Below are positions 26,625-35,400 of a stretch of DNA of 64,000 bases, piece by piece (position 1 is the first letter of the stretch; every line of letters starts with the position of its first letter). The DNA comes from Jiulongibacter sp024742395. GTDB lineage: Bacteria; Bacteroidota; Bacteroidia; Cytophagales; Spirosomataceae. The notes under the pieces were generated by a model, which saw nothing but the letters and a program-made list of their open reading frames with translations, made no database searches and was not told the origin of the DNA. A program made the translations under genes and the position numbers. The stretch is taken from contig OZ252236.1 of the NCBI GenBank assembly GCA_965249455.1, forward strand, positions 4,402,001 through 4,466,000. Reading direction: 5' to 3'.

Positions 26625-27040
26625 ACTTGAAATAATAGAATAGACTTTATCAAAATTTTCAAGTGGCACTACGGTCAAGTAATTCCATAAACTTACTCAA
26701 ATCTTTTTAAATCGTTTCCAGAAATAAATCCTGAGAGAGTCAATATGTGCTTGAACAAAAAAACCAAGGAGCTCAATCATTAGCTTTTCAAAAAGTTCAA
26801 CCGAACCTAAATAAAGCTGACCCTTCCTTTTAGTCTAAGCTGAAAAAAAATCAAAATAAGTTTGAAACACCAAATAACAGATTTTTACATCCTCTGTCCA
26901 ATTGCCTAGCTAAATTAATAATAATCTATGGCCTCAGCTTAATGTCCAGGTATTAATAAAATGCAGTTTGGCCTATTTCTATACCTAGTTGTTTAAACCA
27001 TGTTTAAACCATAATTTTAGATATAATTAGCCTTTAATGA
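26625..27040. other. Non-coding AT-rich gap between the element genes and tRNA-Arg
   Basis: This stretch of about 415 bp has no credible gene. It holds an 11-bp tandem direct repeat near its right end (listed separately) and otherwise only AT-rich sequence. I looked for a copy of the tRNA 3' end here that could be an attachment site and saw none. Confidence 0.5.
26990..27011. repeat. Tandem direct repeat TGTTTAAACCA x2
   Basis: Two exact, adjacent copies of TGTTTAAACCA, each with the palindrome GTTTAAAC, lie about 70 bp from the 3' end of tRNA-Arg on the element side. This could be a protein-binding site (operator, excisionase or integrase arm site) or a chance repeat. Confidence 0.7.
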
Positions 27041-27077
27041 AAAAAGCCCTGTAATCTATTGACTACAAGGGCTTTAT
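27041..27077 (-). terminator. Terminator of tRNA-Arg
   Basis: AAAGCCCT (27043-27050) pairs with AGGGCTTT (27068-27075). On the minus strand the hairpin is followed by a T-run, just past the 3' end of the tRNA gene. Confidence 0.85.
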
Positions 27078-27082
27078 TTTCG

Positions 27083-27156
27083 TGATCCCAGAACGATTCG
27101 AACGTTCGACCGTCTGCTTAGAAGGCAGATGCTCTATCCAGCTGAGCTATGGGACC
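27083..27156 (-). tRNA. tRNA-Arg (anticodon UCU)
   Basis: A complete cloverleaf can be folded. The acceptor is GGTCCCA/TGGGATC with discriminator A. The D-arm is GCTC...GAGC, the anticodon stem TCTGC/GCAGA with loop CTTCTAA (anticodon TCT), and the T-arm GAACG/CGTTC with loop TTCGAAT. CCA is not encoded. Mobile-element genes end about 550 bp beyond its 3' end, so it is a plausible integration site, although no duplicated att sequence was found. Confidence 0.96.
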
Positions 27157-27247
27157 TCCTTAAATCGGAGGGCAAAGGTAAAACTCTTTGAATTTCTTTC
27201 CAATCCTTAAACCAAGAAATATTTAAAAAAAGTATTTTTGAAAGACT

Positions 27248-27859
27248 ATGACATTGATAACCAATTCATCTCCTTTCTACAAAAATATCCTTAGCACTGA
27301 ATTTTATCAGTCCAAAGACACCTTAAGTTTAGCAAAAGCCTTACTCGGGAAAGAAATATTACATGAAACAGCCGAAGGAATTCTCTCAGGAATTATTGTT
27401 GAAACAGAGGCTTACCTTCAGAACGATAAAGCCTGTCACGCGTATAAAGGCCTCACTGCACGAAATGCCCCTATGTTTGGTACTGCCGGTACTTCTTATA
27501 TTTACTTTATTTATGGTGTACATCATTGCTTCAATATTGTATCCGGGCCTGATGGACTTGGAGAAGCTATCTTAATAAGGGCTTTGGAGCCAAAAACCGG
27601 ACTGGATCAAATGAAGAAGAATAGAAGTAAAGAATCATTGAAAGACTTATGTAGTGGCCCGGGAAAGCTTGTTCAGGCCATGGCTATTGACAAAAACTTT
27701 AATGGACATTCATTGACCGAACCACCGCTGTTCCTGAAACAAACCATGAAGGAATTTGAAATCATTGAAACCACTAGAATCGGCATTGGAATGGGAAAAG
27801 ATGAACATCTCCCCTATCGTTTCTATATCAAAGGGAATAAATTCATCAGCAAACCGTAA
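27248..27859 (+). CDS. DNA-3-methyladenine glycosylase (AAG/MPG family)
   Basis: The protein has 203 residues, the usual length for the bacterial AAG-type enzyme. It flips out and excises alkylated purines in base-excision repair. The catalytic glutamate lies in IIVETEAYLQNDKACH, and the core motif RNAPMFGTAGTSYIYFIYG is followed by HHCFNIV. The C-terminal GPGKLVQAMAI is also typical. It is the first gene on the chromosomal side of the tRNA and lies 26 bp before the aminopeptidase gene on the same strand, so the two may be co-transcribed. Confidence 0.93.
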   Translation: MTLITNSSPFYKNILSTEFYQSKDTLSLAKALLGKEILHETAEGILSGIIVETEAYLQNDKACHAYKGLTARNAPMFGTAGTSYIYFIYGVHHCFNIVSGPDGLGEAILIRALEPKTGLDQMKKNRSKESLKDLCSGPGKLVQAMAIDKNFNGHSLTEPPLFLKQTMKEFEIIETTRIGIGMGKDEHLPYRFYIKGNKFISKP

Positions 27860-27885
27860 ATTCGCAGATCAACAAACCAATAGAA

Positions 27886-29280
27886 ATGAAACTCTTCTCC
27901 GCAAAGACCTATATTGACCGAAGAAAACAGCTAAAAAATACAGTAGACAGTGGTCTTATTTTACTTCTTGGAAACGACGAGGCTTCCATGAATTATACAG
28001 ACAACCACTACAGATACAGACAAGACAGCAGTTTTCTATATTATTTCGGACTGAATCAGCCCGGACTAAATGCACTTATTGATATAGATAATGATCAGGA
28101 AATTATTTTTGGTGATGAATTCACGCTCGATGATATTATCTGGATTGGCCAGCAGGAAACCTTGCAAAGCAAAGCGAATAAAGTGGGTATTACAAAAGTA
28201 AACCCTTCAGTACATTTTGAAAGTACCATCAAAGTAGCACAGAAATCTGGCAAGGCAATTCATTATCTTCCGCCATACAGACACGACAATCTCCTAAAGC
28301 TTTCGCAGTGGCTCTCTACTCCTACTACACAAATTAAAATAGGAGCCTCGGTGGAGCTTATTAAAGCCATTGTTAAGCAACGCTCCATTAAGTCTGCGGA
28401 GGAAGTAGAACAGATGATAGAGGCGGTAAATATTACCAAAGAAATGCATGTCAATGCCATGAAGAGTATTGCGGCTGGCAAATACGAATACGAAGTGGTT
28501 TCTGAAATTTACCGAACCGCCAAAGCAAATAATTCATATTTGGCTTATCCGGCTATCTTTTCAATAAATGGTCAGACATTACACAATCATTATCATGGTG
28601 AGATAATGAAAGAAGGCCGATTAGTTTTGAATGACAGTGGGGCTGAAAACGCCATGTGTTATTCCGGCGACATTACACGTACAGCTCCGGTTTCAGGTGT
28701 TTTTACTGACAAGCAAAAAGAGATTTACAATATTGTTCTAGAGATGGAAGAAAGCTCTATTCAATCTCTTAAGCCTGGCATTCAATACCGTGACATACAT
28801 CTTGCATCTAACAATCTTATGTTAAACAGGTTGAGCGAACTGGGACTTGTGAAAGGTGATGTAAATGAGATGGTTTCACTGGGGATTGGTGGCCTATTTA
28901 TGCCTCATGGCTTGGGACATCAGATAGGCATGGATGTCCACGACATGGAAGACCTTGGTGAACAATTCGTGGGGTACAGAGATGGCCTTAGCAGAAGTAC
29001 ACAATTAGGCCTTAAGTCGTTACGACTAGCTAAAGAGTTGGAAGAGGGATTTGTTATTACCGTGGAGCCTGGATTGTATTTCGTGCCAGATTTAATTGAG
29101 AAATGGAAGGCAGAGAGAAAACATACTGACTTCATCAATTACGAAAAGCTCAAAGAATACTATGATTTTGGTGGGGTTAGAATAGAAGACGACATACTAA
29201 TCATAGCCTCAGGCCCTCAGGTTTTGGGTGATAGAATTCCCAAAACGGTAGATGAGGTAGAAGAGACCATGAGATCCTAG
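27886..29280 (+). CDS. pepP: Xaa-Pro aminopeptidase (aminopeptidase P family)
   Basis: The 464-residue M24B metallopeptidase removes an N-terminal residue preceding proline. The N-terminal AMP_N domain (1-160) precedes the pita-bread catalytic domain. Metal ligands are visible in order: D250 (LNDSGAE), D262 (SGDITRT), H345 (HGLGHQIGMDVHD), E394 (VEPGLYF) and E434 (GVRIEDD). No signal peptide, so it is cytoplasmic. The stop codon overlaps the 3' end of the convergent lipoprotein gene by 4 bp. Confidence 0.93.
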   Translation: MKLFSAKTYIDRRKQLKNTVDSGLILLLGNDEASMNYTDNHYRYRQDSSFLYYFGLNQPGLNALIDIDNDQEIIFGDEFTLDDIIWIGQQETLQSKANKVGITKVNPSVHFESTIKVAQKSGKAIHYLPPYRHDNLLKLSQWLSTPTTQIKIGASVELIKAIVKQRSIKSAEEVEQMIEAVNITKEMHVNAMKSIAAGKYEYEVVSEIYRTAKANNSYLAYPAIFSINGQTLHNHYHGEIMKEGRLVLNDSGAENAMCYSGDITRTAPVSGVFTDKQKEIYNIVLEMEESSIQSLKPGIQYRDIHLASNNLMLNRLSELGLVKGDVNEMVSLGIGGLFMPHGLGHQIGMDVHDMEDLGEQFVGYRDGLSRSTQLGLKSLRLAKELEEGFVITVEPGLYFVPDLIEKWKAERKHTDFINYEKLKEYYDFGGVRIEDDILIIASGPQVLGDRIPKTVDEVEETMRS

Positions 29281-29672
29281 GCACATTTATAAACCATTGG
29301 CTCTTTATTCCATTCTACAGAATAAGTGCCATAATTGGTTTGTTCTGAGCCTACATAAATAGTAAAAGTAAGAACATTTCCTACGAGGCTGCCTTTAATG
29401 GTGGCCTCTTTTGCTTTATGCATTTCCGGGTCCTCAATAGGAGCTCCATATTCCTGATAATACTTAGCAGATGTCTCAAAAGTACCTTCATTTAAAGTGA
29501 CCGGCATAGTTACTTCTGCATGGGCACAATCCAGCTCAATATACCAGCTGGTTTCAGTAACTTCCAATCTAACGTGATCTCCTCCCCAGTTTCCCACTTT
29601 TAGAGGCTCTATGGTTGTTGTAGTACAAGATATCAGCAGTATCCCCCAAAAAAGGGTATATAAGTTTTTCAT
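29277..29672 (-). CDS. Small lipoprotein of unknown function
   Basis: From the ATG at 29672 it has 131 residues. The start at 29708 adds 12 residues that spoil the signal peptide. The lipobox is LLISC with Cys at about 16. The mature part is beta-rich, with conserved-looking GNWGGDHVRLEV and two cysteines (ELDCAHAEV and the C-terminal YKCA) that could form a disulphide. I do not recognise the family. It converges with, and overlaps by 4 bp, the aminopeptidase gene. Confidence 0.7.
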   Translation of the reverse strand: MKNLYTLFWGILLISCTTTTIEPLKVGNWGGDHVRLEVTETSWYIELDCAHAEVTMPVTLNEGTFETSAKYYQEYGAPIEDPEMHKAKEATIKGSLVGNVLTFTIYVGSEQTNYGTYSVEWNKEPMVYKCA

Positions 29673-29767
29673 AATTGAAACATATTTATGGTAAAGAGTT
29701 ATATTCACTTAATGCATATTGACTGTAAAACGTTGTATGCCAATACTAAACCCTTAATCTAAATCAT

Positions 29768-30184
29768 ATGGATTTCTCAAACATCAATTTTCTTGCTGTG
29801 CTCGTTGGAGGCGTTCTGGCCTTTGCTTTTGGAGCATTATGGTACTCACCGGTATTATTTTCTAAAGCCTGGCAAAAAGAGGTAGGACTCACTGAGGCTG
29901 ATTTGGCAGGAGCCAATATGGCTCAAATCTTCGGCACCAGTCTGGTCCTTATGCTGATTATGTCTTTAGGTATGGCTATAATGCTCAGAGGTCATGATGA
30001 TGGCGAGATCACCTGGCAAACAGGCTTAATGCATGGCCTTTACGTTGGGCTTATGTTTATCGCCACTTCTATTGGTATCAATATTCTTTACCAAAGAAGA
30101 TCTTTCAAACTTTTCTTTATTGATGCCGGCTATCAAATAATCATGGTCATGATTATGGGGGCCATTATAGGAGCCTGGGCATAA
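29768..30184 (+). CDS. DUF1761 membrane protein
   Basis: The protein has 138 residues with four predicted membrane helices. The start NFLAVLVGGVLAFAFGALWY followed by SPVLFSKAWQKE is the signature of the DUF1761 family, found widely and of unknown function. It is a single gene followed by a bidirectional terminator. Confidence 0.85.
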   Translation: MDFSNINFLAVLVGGVLAFAFGALWYSPVLFSKAWQKEVGLTEADLAGANMAQIFGTSLVLMLIMSLGMAIMLRGHDDGEITWQTGLMHGLYVGLMFIATSIGINILYQRRSFKLFFIDAGYQIIMVMIMGAIIGAWA

Positions 30185-30202
30185 TCTTTCTGACACATTG
30201 AT

Positions 30203-30227
30203 AAGGAATCCTCTCTCAGGATTCCTT
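30203..30227. terminator. Bidirectional terminator
   Basis: AAGGAATCC (30203-30211) pairs with GGATTCCTT (30219-30227) around CTCTCTC. It lies between convergent genes and can serve both the DUF1761 gene and the oxidoreductase gene. Confidence 0.8.
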
Positions 30228-31217
30228 TCATTTATTTAGGTCAAAGAGTACTTTACCACCAGACATATTCTTAGAATACAGCTCAAAAGCCTCTTTATAA
30301 TTATCCAGCGGTAGAGACTTCTGTATGGTGGTCTCAAAACCATCCTTAAGCATGGTTTGCACCTTTCGTGTGTCTGACATTGACTTAAAAAAGCTCTTTC
30401 TGCTTGCAGTTTTACTTAACCAATAGCCTTCAAGCTTATATTCATAGAATATGAAGTCCTGTGGTGATAGCACCGGAGGATTCTCAAAATCAAGTCTCCC
30501 GTAAATAACCATTTTAGACTGAGCCGGCAGACATCTTAAAATATCAAATGGTAAAGAGCCTCCACCTACTGCGTCAAGAAATAATATTTTCCCGTATTGG
30601 CCGGCCCATTCTTTTAATTGCCCCTTCCAATTATCTGCTGAGCTATTAACTACCAAATCGACTCTCCTGCTCTGAAGCTCTTGTACCTGGCTTTCTTTTC
30701 TTACCACACCTGCAAATCCTAAACCATGCTTTCTGGCTTGGTACAATACCAGCTTACTTAAAGAAGAGGCCGCAGCATCCATTACAATGCCTCCATAACC
30801 TTCTTTTTTTGCCATTTCACCTAATTCTACCGCAGTGAGCGGATTGACAAAAGACATCGAAGCTTGTTCGTAAGAAACGCTTTTTGATAACACCACACAC
30901 TTAGTGGCATCTGTAAGCATGTATTCTGCCCAGGTACCATCTCCTTTGTTATTAGCCACACAGGCTACCCGTTTTCCATTTAGATAATTGGCATAAAAAC
31001 CTCCACCAGAAGCAATAACCTCCCCGCTCCCTTCAAAACCCGGAACTGTTGGTAAGGGTCTTTGAACTCCATAACCTCCTGTCAGAAAAGCCAAGTCCGA
31101 GGGATTTATGGGGCTGTACGCCATTTTAATTAAAACCTCTCCTTTTTTAAGATTTTGCGGTGTTGGAATATCCACCAACTCAATTTTGTTTGGCTCTACC
31201 AGATGAAGTGCTTTCAT
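30228..31217 (-). CDS. Zinc-independent MDR oxidoreductase (quinone reductase-like)
   Basis: This 329-residue medium-chain dehydrogenase/reductase has an N-terminal GroES-like domain (KMAYSPINPSDLAFLTGGYG, VPGFEGSGEVIASG) and a Rossmann domain. In place of the usual GxGxxG the Rossmann part reads VMDAAASSLSKLV. Structural-zinc cysteines and catalytic Cys/His are absent, so it belongs with quinone reductase or enoyl reductase-like members. The substrate is unknown. It lies 9 bp after cysM on the same strand, so it may be co-transcribed with the cysteine genes. Confidence 0.82.
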   Translation of the reverse strand: MKALHLVEPNKIELVDIPTPQNLKKGEVLIKMAYSPINPSDLAFLTGGYGVQRPLPTVPGFEGSGEVIASGGGFYANYLNGKRVACVANNKGDGTWAEYMLTDATKCVVLSKSVSYEQASMSFVNPLTAVELGEMAKKEGYGGIVMDAAASSLSKLVLYQARKHGLGFAGVVRKESQVQELQSRRVDLVVNSSADNWKGQLKEWAGQYGKILFLDAVGGGSLPFDILRCLPAQSKMVIYGRLDFENPPVLSPQDFIFYEYKLEGYWLSKTASRKSFFKSMSDTRKVQTMLKDGFETTIQKSLPLDNYKEAFELYSKNMSGGKVLFDLNK

Positions 31218-31226
31218 ATGTTTGTT

Positions 31227-32102
31227 TTATGATGCAAATAAATCACTGCTCAAATACCTGTCTCCCCTGTCGCACACGATAAAAACTATCAGGCCTTCTT
31301 CTAATTCATCTGCCAGCTGAAGTGCCGCAAAGGCCGCACCTCCACTGCTCATTCCCGCAAAGATTGATTCTGTTTTGGCAAGTTCTCTTGCCGTTTTGGT
31401 GGCATTTTCAGTGGAAATATCAATTACTCTGTCTACACGTGATGGATCAAATATCTTAGGAAGATACTCCTTAGGCCATCTTCTAATTCCTGGAATTGAG
31501 GAACCATCTGTTGGCTGACAGCCAACTATCTGAATGTCTTCATTTTGTTCTTTCAGGTACTTTGAAGTGCCCATGATAGTTCCAGTAGTTCCCATTGAAC
31601 TCACAAAATGAGTCACTTTCCCGTCGGTATCTCTCCAAATCTCAGGACCCGTGCTCATGTAATGTGCTTCGTAATTGTCAGGGTTGGCAAACTGATTAAA
31701 CTGATAATACTCGTCTAATTGTCCTTTTTCATCCGCATAGTCTCTGCAAGCCTCAATTCCATCCAGAAGAATCACTGTGGCACCATAGGCCTCCATAGTT
31801 TGCATTCTTTCTTTGGTGCTATTTGAAGGTAAAACGAGTTCTATCTCCAGATCGAACTGCCGGGCAATCATGGCCAAAGCAATGCCGGTATTACCACTGG
31901 TAGCCTCTATTAGCTTCATACCCGGCTTTATATCGCCTCTGTCTAAAGCTGCCCGAATCATATTCAAAGCAGCCCTGTCTTTGACAGAACCTCCCGGATT
32001 GTCACCCTCCAGCTTACCGAAAACTTTGACTTTGGGATTCTTATTTAATCTTTTGATTTCTACCAATGGGGTATTTCCCACCAGGTCTAATATTGTGGCC
32101 AT
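31227..32102 (-). CDS. cysM: Cysteine synthase B
   Basis: This 291-residue fold-type II PLP enzyme makes cysteine from O-acetylserine and sulphide or thiosulphate. The PLP lysine is K41 in PGGSVKDRAALNMI, and the substrate loop EATSGNTGIALAM follows. The C-terminal GMSSGGAAFAAL contacts the phosphate and pyridine. The short length and lack of a C-terminal extension fit CysM. It starts 1 bp after the serine acetyltransferase gene, which supplies its substrate. Confidence 0.92.
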   Translation of the reverse strand: MATILDLVGNTPLVEIKRLNKNPKVKVFGKLEGDNPGGSVKDRAALNMIRAALDRGDIKPGMKLIEATSGNTGIALAMIARQFDLEIELVLPSNSTKERMQTMEAYGATVILLDGIEACRDYADEKGQLDEYYQFNQFANPDNYEAHYMSTGPEIWRDTDGKVTHFVSSMGTTGTIMGTSKYLKEQNEDIQIVGCQPTDGSSIPGIRRWPKEYLPKIFDPSRVDRVIDISTENATKTARELAKTESIFAGMSSGGAAFAALQLADELEEGLIVFIVCDRGDRYLSSDLFAS

Positions 32103-32103
32103 G

Positions 32104-32964
32104 TTATACGAGTTCTCTCTCTTTAACTTCTATTTCTGGTTTGTGGTAGGCTATACTGTTGCCTGGTACGCTCTTAGTGAGCCATACGTTCCCTCCAATA
32201 ATACTTCCCTTTCCTATGACAGTTTCGCCACCAAGTATAGTCGCGTTAGCGTAGATAACCACATTATCTTCTACCGTAGGATGTCTTTTCACATTGGCTA
32301 AGCTTTTATCAACACTCAATGCCCCTAATGTAACCCCCTGATATATTTTTACATGTTTTCCTATCACGCAGGTTCCGCCTATGACTATCCCGCTACCATG
32401 ATCTATAAAGAAATGCTCTCCAATCTCAGCCCCCGGATGTATGTCTATTCCGGTTATGGAATGAGAATATTCTGTTAAAATTCTAGGTATTAATGGAATG
32501 TCCATTTTTAGCAACATATTGGCTAAGCGATAATAAGAAATCGCCTTAAACCCCGGATACGCTCTGATAACTTCAAACTCTGAAGTAGCCGCCGGATCTC
32601 CCGCCATAATGGCCTGAACGTCTGTATTCAACACCCTGAATAACTCAGGCAAAGATTCTTTGAATTTTGTTGCTCTTTCGTCATTATTGCAGTCTTTGCA
32701 CTGATCTGTGGCATTTAAAATATGCTTAAGTTCATTTCCCAAATTCCATATTTCTCCCTCAATTTCATGAATACTAGGGAAGAAGTCTTTGGCTTGTTCC
32801 GGAAACAATAAATTAAATACCTCATTTGCCCAGGCACCTATCTTACTGGTAGGTGGTACGGCTTCAGTTTCCTGATGTTTTTTGTAGATGTACTGCAGAA
32901 ATTGCTGCTTCATACCGAAAGGTTGTTTTGGAAGGTAAACGAACAATTTACCTGCCACGTTCAT
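32104..32964 (-). CDS. cysE: Serine O-acetyltransferase
   Basis: The 286-residue protein makes O-acetylserine from serine and acetyl-CoA. A helical N-terminal domain precedes the left-handed beta-helix with hexapeptide repeats: SITGIDIHPGAEIGEHFFID, then HGSGIVIGGTCVIGKHVKIY and GVTLGAL. The catalytic histidines fall in IDHGSG and DIHPG. The long N-terminal part fits the EpsC/serine acetyltransferase group of Bacteroidota. It forms a tight two-gene cysteine operon with cysM downstream. Confidence 0.92.
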   Translation of the reverse strand: MNVAGKLFVYLPKQPFGMKQQFLQYIYKKHQETEAVPPTSKIGAWANEVFNLLFPEQAKDFFPSIHEIEGEIWNLGNELKHILNATDQCKDCNNDERATKFKESLPELFRVLNTDVQAIMAGDPAATSEFEVIRAYPGFKAISYYRLANMLLKMDIPLIPRILTEYSHSITGIDIHPGAEIGEHFFIDHGSGIVIGGTCVIGKHVKIYQGVTLGALSVDKSLANVKRHPTVEDNVVIYANATILGGETVIGKGSIIGGNVWLTKSVPGNSIAYHKPEIEVKERELV

Positions 32965-33006
32965 GTCAATTCATGAATTTACGCCAAATTTCAAGATTCT
33001 ATCGAC

Positions 33007-35400
33007 TTACTCTAAGGTAAAGTTATAAGCAAGAGACACCACAGGGATTTTAAAAATATGAAGTTTATAGGCTTTTGTCAGGTTATTCTCCGTTTTAAAA
33101 AATACAGAATATACATTCTTTCGGGCATAAACATTATAAACTGAAAATGCCCAGTTGTCTTTCCATCGCTTGTCTTTTAAAGAAGGATTATAAATATTCC
33201 AGGCCATATCTAACCTGTGATAATCCGGAATTCTTTTATTATTTCGCTGATCATAGAATGGGTATAAGCTGTTCAGATAATTGACAAAACCAACCGGCTC
33301 AGTGTAAGGTCTGCCGGTATTATACACAAAATTAAAAGAGAAGGAGTTACTCTTATCTACATTAAACTCTAATGAAGCATTAAAGCTGTGGGGGCGATCA
33401 TAATTAGCCGCATACCATTCGCCTCCGTTTACCTTTTCCAGAATATTTGCTCCTTCGTCTACTTTATTAAAGGTACGGGAAAAAGTATAATTGGCCCAGC
33501 CGGTGAAAACACCCTTTTTCTTTGACACCATAGCCTCTATGCCATAGGCTTTACTGATTCCCTGCACCAATTGGGTTTCAGGAAATGACTGCAGTAAGAA
33601 ATCTGCTCCCGGCTTATAATCAATCATATTATTTGTAAACCTGTAGTAGCCTTCCAGAGTAGCTTCATAAATACCATCTGTGAAGTTCTTGTAAAGGCCT
33701 GCGGTAAATAAATGACTTATTTGAGGTTTTATGTGCGAATCACTTGTTTTCCATCTTGACGTAGGAATAGGCGTGGTGGTATTTGAAACAATCTGAATGT
33801 ATTGACGCATCAGGTTGTATCCAAACTTAATGGAACTACCCTCATTTACAGAATATCTCAAACCAAATCTGGGCTCAAATCCTCCATACGTTTTAATAAT
33901 TTCCGCGTCCGAATACGTAGTGCTTTCCAATACAGAAAAGTCATCTCTCGGCTGATCTTCTCTGTAGGCTCTGACGGTAGCTGGCCCCAAATTGGTAAAC
34001 AGGCTGTAGCGAAGCCCCATAGTTAAGGCCAGTTTAGGGTTTAAACTGAGTTCCTCGTCTATAAATGCAGCCCACTCATTACCTTGCTCTTGCGGAGTCT
34101 GTATATAATTTACACTTGGGCTATTCCCAGGATTTAAAGTGCCTGGATTGATTTGATAATTAGTAAAAACCGCTCCGATCTCTGTTTTGTGTTTCTCATT
34201 TTGATAATAAGTGCTGGCCTTTAATTGCCTCTGCCTTACTCCAGATTCCAGTTTTATCGGGTTTTCAGTTTCCAGTTCTCTGGTAGCAATAGTTGGCTTA
34301 TAAGCAGCAATCATTGCGGAAAGCTGAAAGTCCATTTTGTCATTTAACCTATGTGTCAGCTTGCCTGTCCCATTCAAAGTTTTATGTTCAAAAAAAGTAG
34401 TAGTACCCACTACATTAGGGAGGTTTGTCAGGAGATTTGTTTGAAAGAAGTCAGAGTTTAAATAAGCCGTGGCAGTAAAGGTATTTTTATTGTTAATTCG
34501 CCAAAAACCTTTAGCTACGCCCTCACCAAAAGTTGCTTTAATAGCCTCTAAATCACTATCAATAAATGGCAATAACCCATCATGATAAGATCCTCTTGCA
34601 GCCACATAAATAGCTGCTTTGTCTTTGACAATCGGGACATTTACCATTAGCTTTTCAGAAATCAGGCTTATGCCACCCTTGACTCTAAATTTAGTCAGGT
34701 CAGGATTTTGCAGAGCAATATCCATTACAGAGGCTGCCCTACCACCATATCTGGCCGGTACATTCCCTTTATAAATATCCAAATTCCTGACGGCATCTGG
34801 GGGAGTAACTGAAAAGAGCCCAAACATATGTGTAGGATTAAAAATGGGCATATCATCTATCAAAATCAGGTTTTGATCTGTGGTACCCCCTCTTATATTT
34901 ACTCCATTGGAAGCCTCCCCCACACTGGTCACTCCGGGAAGCATTTGAATACTTCTGAAAATATCTATTTCACCAAAAGCCGAAGGGATTTTCTCCAGCG
35001 TTTTGATATTGATGGAGTTTGCTCCTAACACAGGTTTCCTCACATTTTGATCAAAGCCTTTACTGGTCACTACAACTTGTTCCAGCCGATTACTCACTTC
35101 TTCCAGTTTAACCGTACCCTCTATATATGACCTGCCCGCTGGTAAAATAATCCATTGCGAAACATAACCGGTATACCTTATTTGTATTACATTCTCGGCG
35201 TATGGCAACTCCACATAAAACTTACCCTTCGCATCCGTTTTTTGCCCCTTGTTCTTGCCTTGATAATTCACCAATATCGTGGCACCTTCCAGCACATCGT
35301 TTGTCAGAGAATCAACCACCGTTCCGGAGGCAAAAATTTGTGCTTTTACAGTAGAAGTAAAGCATGCAAGTATGATAAATACGTAGACTACTTTTTTCAT
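33007..35400 (-). CDS. TonB-dependent receptor (DUF4249-partner type)
   Basis: The 797-residue outer-membrane receptor has a signal peptide (1-20, ending VKA), a carboxypeptidase-regulatory-like domain (about 22-110, SGTVVDSLTNDVLEGATILV), a plug with IDIFRSIQMLPGVTSVGE and GVNIRGGTTDQNLILIDDM, and a barrel that ends SLAYNFTLE. It lacks the long SusC insertion and is paired with a DUF4249 lipoprotein rather than a SusD. The lipoprotein gene ends on the base just before this gene starts, so they form one transcription unit. The ligand is unknown. Confidence 0.92.
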   Translation of the reverse strand: MKKVVYVFIILACFTSTVKAQIFASGTVVDSLTNDVLEGATILVNYQGKNKGQKTDAKGKFYVELPYAENVIQIRYTGYVSQWIILPAGRSYIEGTVKLEEVSNRLEQVVVTSKGFDQNVRKPVLGANSINIKTLEKIPSAFGEIDIFRSIQMLPGVTSVGEASNGVNIRGGTTDQNLILIDDMPIFNPTHMFGLFSVTPPDAVRNLDIYKGNVPARYGGRAASVMDIALQNPDLTKFRVKGGISLISEKLMVNVPIVKDKAAIYVAARGSYHDGLLPFIDSDLEAIKATFGEGVAKGFWRINNKNTFTATAYLNSDFFQTNLLTNLPNVVGTTTFFEHKTLNGTGKLTHRLNDKMDFQLSAMIAAYKPTIATRELETENPIKLESGVRQRQLKASTYYQNEKHKTEIGAVFTNYQINPGTLNPGNSPSVNYIQTPQEQGNEWAAFIDEELSLNPKLALTMGLRYSLFTNLGPATVRAYREDQPRDDFSVLESTTYSDAEIIKTYGGFEPRFGLRYSVNEGSSIKFGYNLMRQYIQIVSNTTTPIPTSRWKTSDSHIKPQISHLFTAGLYKNFTDGIYEATLEGYYRFTNNMIDYKPGADFLLQSFPETQLVQGISKAYGIEAMVSKKKGVFTGWANYTFSRTFNKVDEGANILEKVNGGEWYAANYDRPHSFNASLEFNVDKSNSFSFNFVYNTGRPYTEPVGFVNYLNSLYPFYDQRNNKRIPDYHRLDMAWNIYNPSLKDKRWKDNWAFSVYNVYARKNVYSVFFKTENNLTKAYKLHIFKIPVVSLAYNFTLE

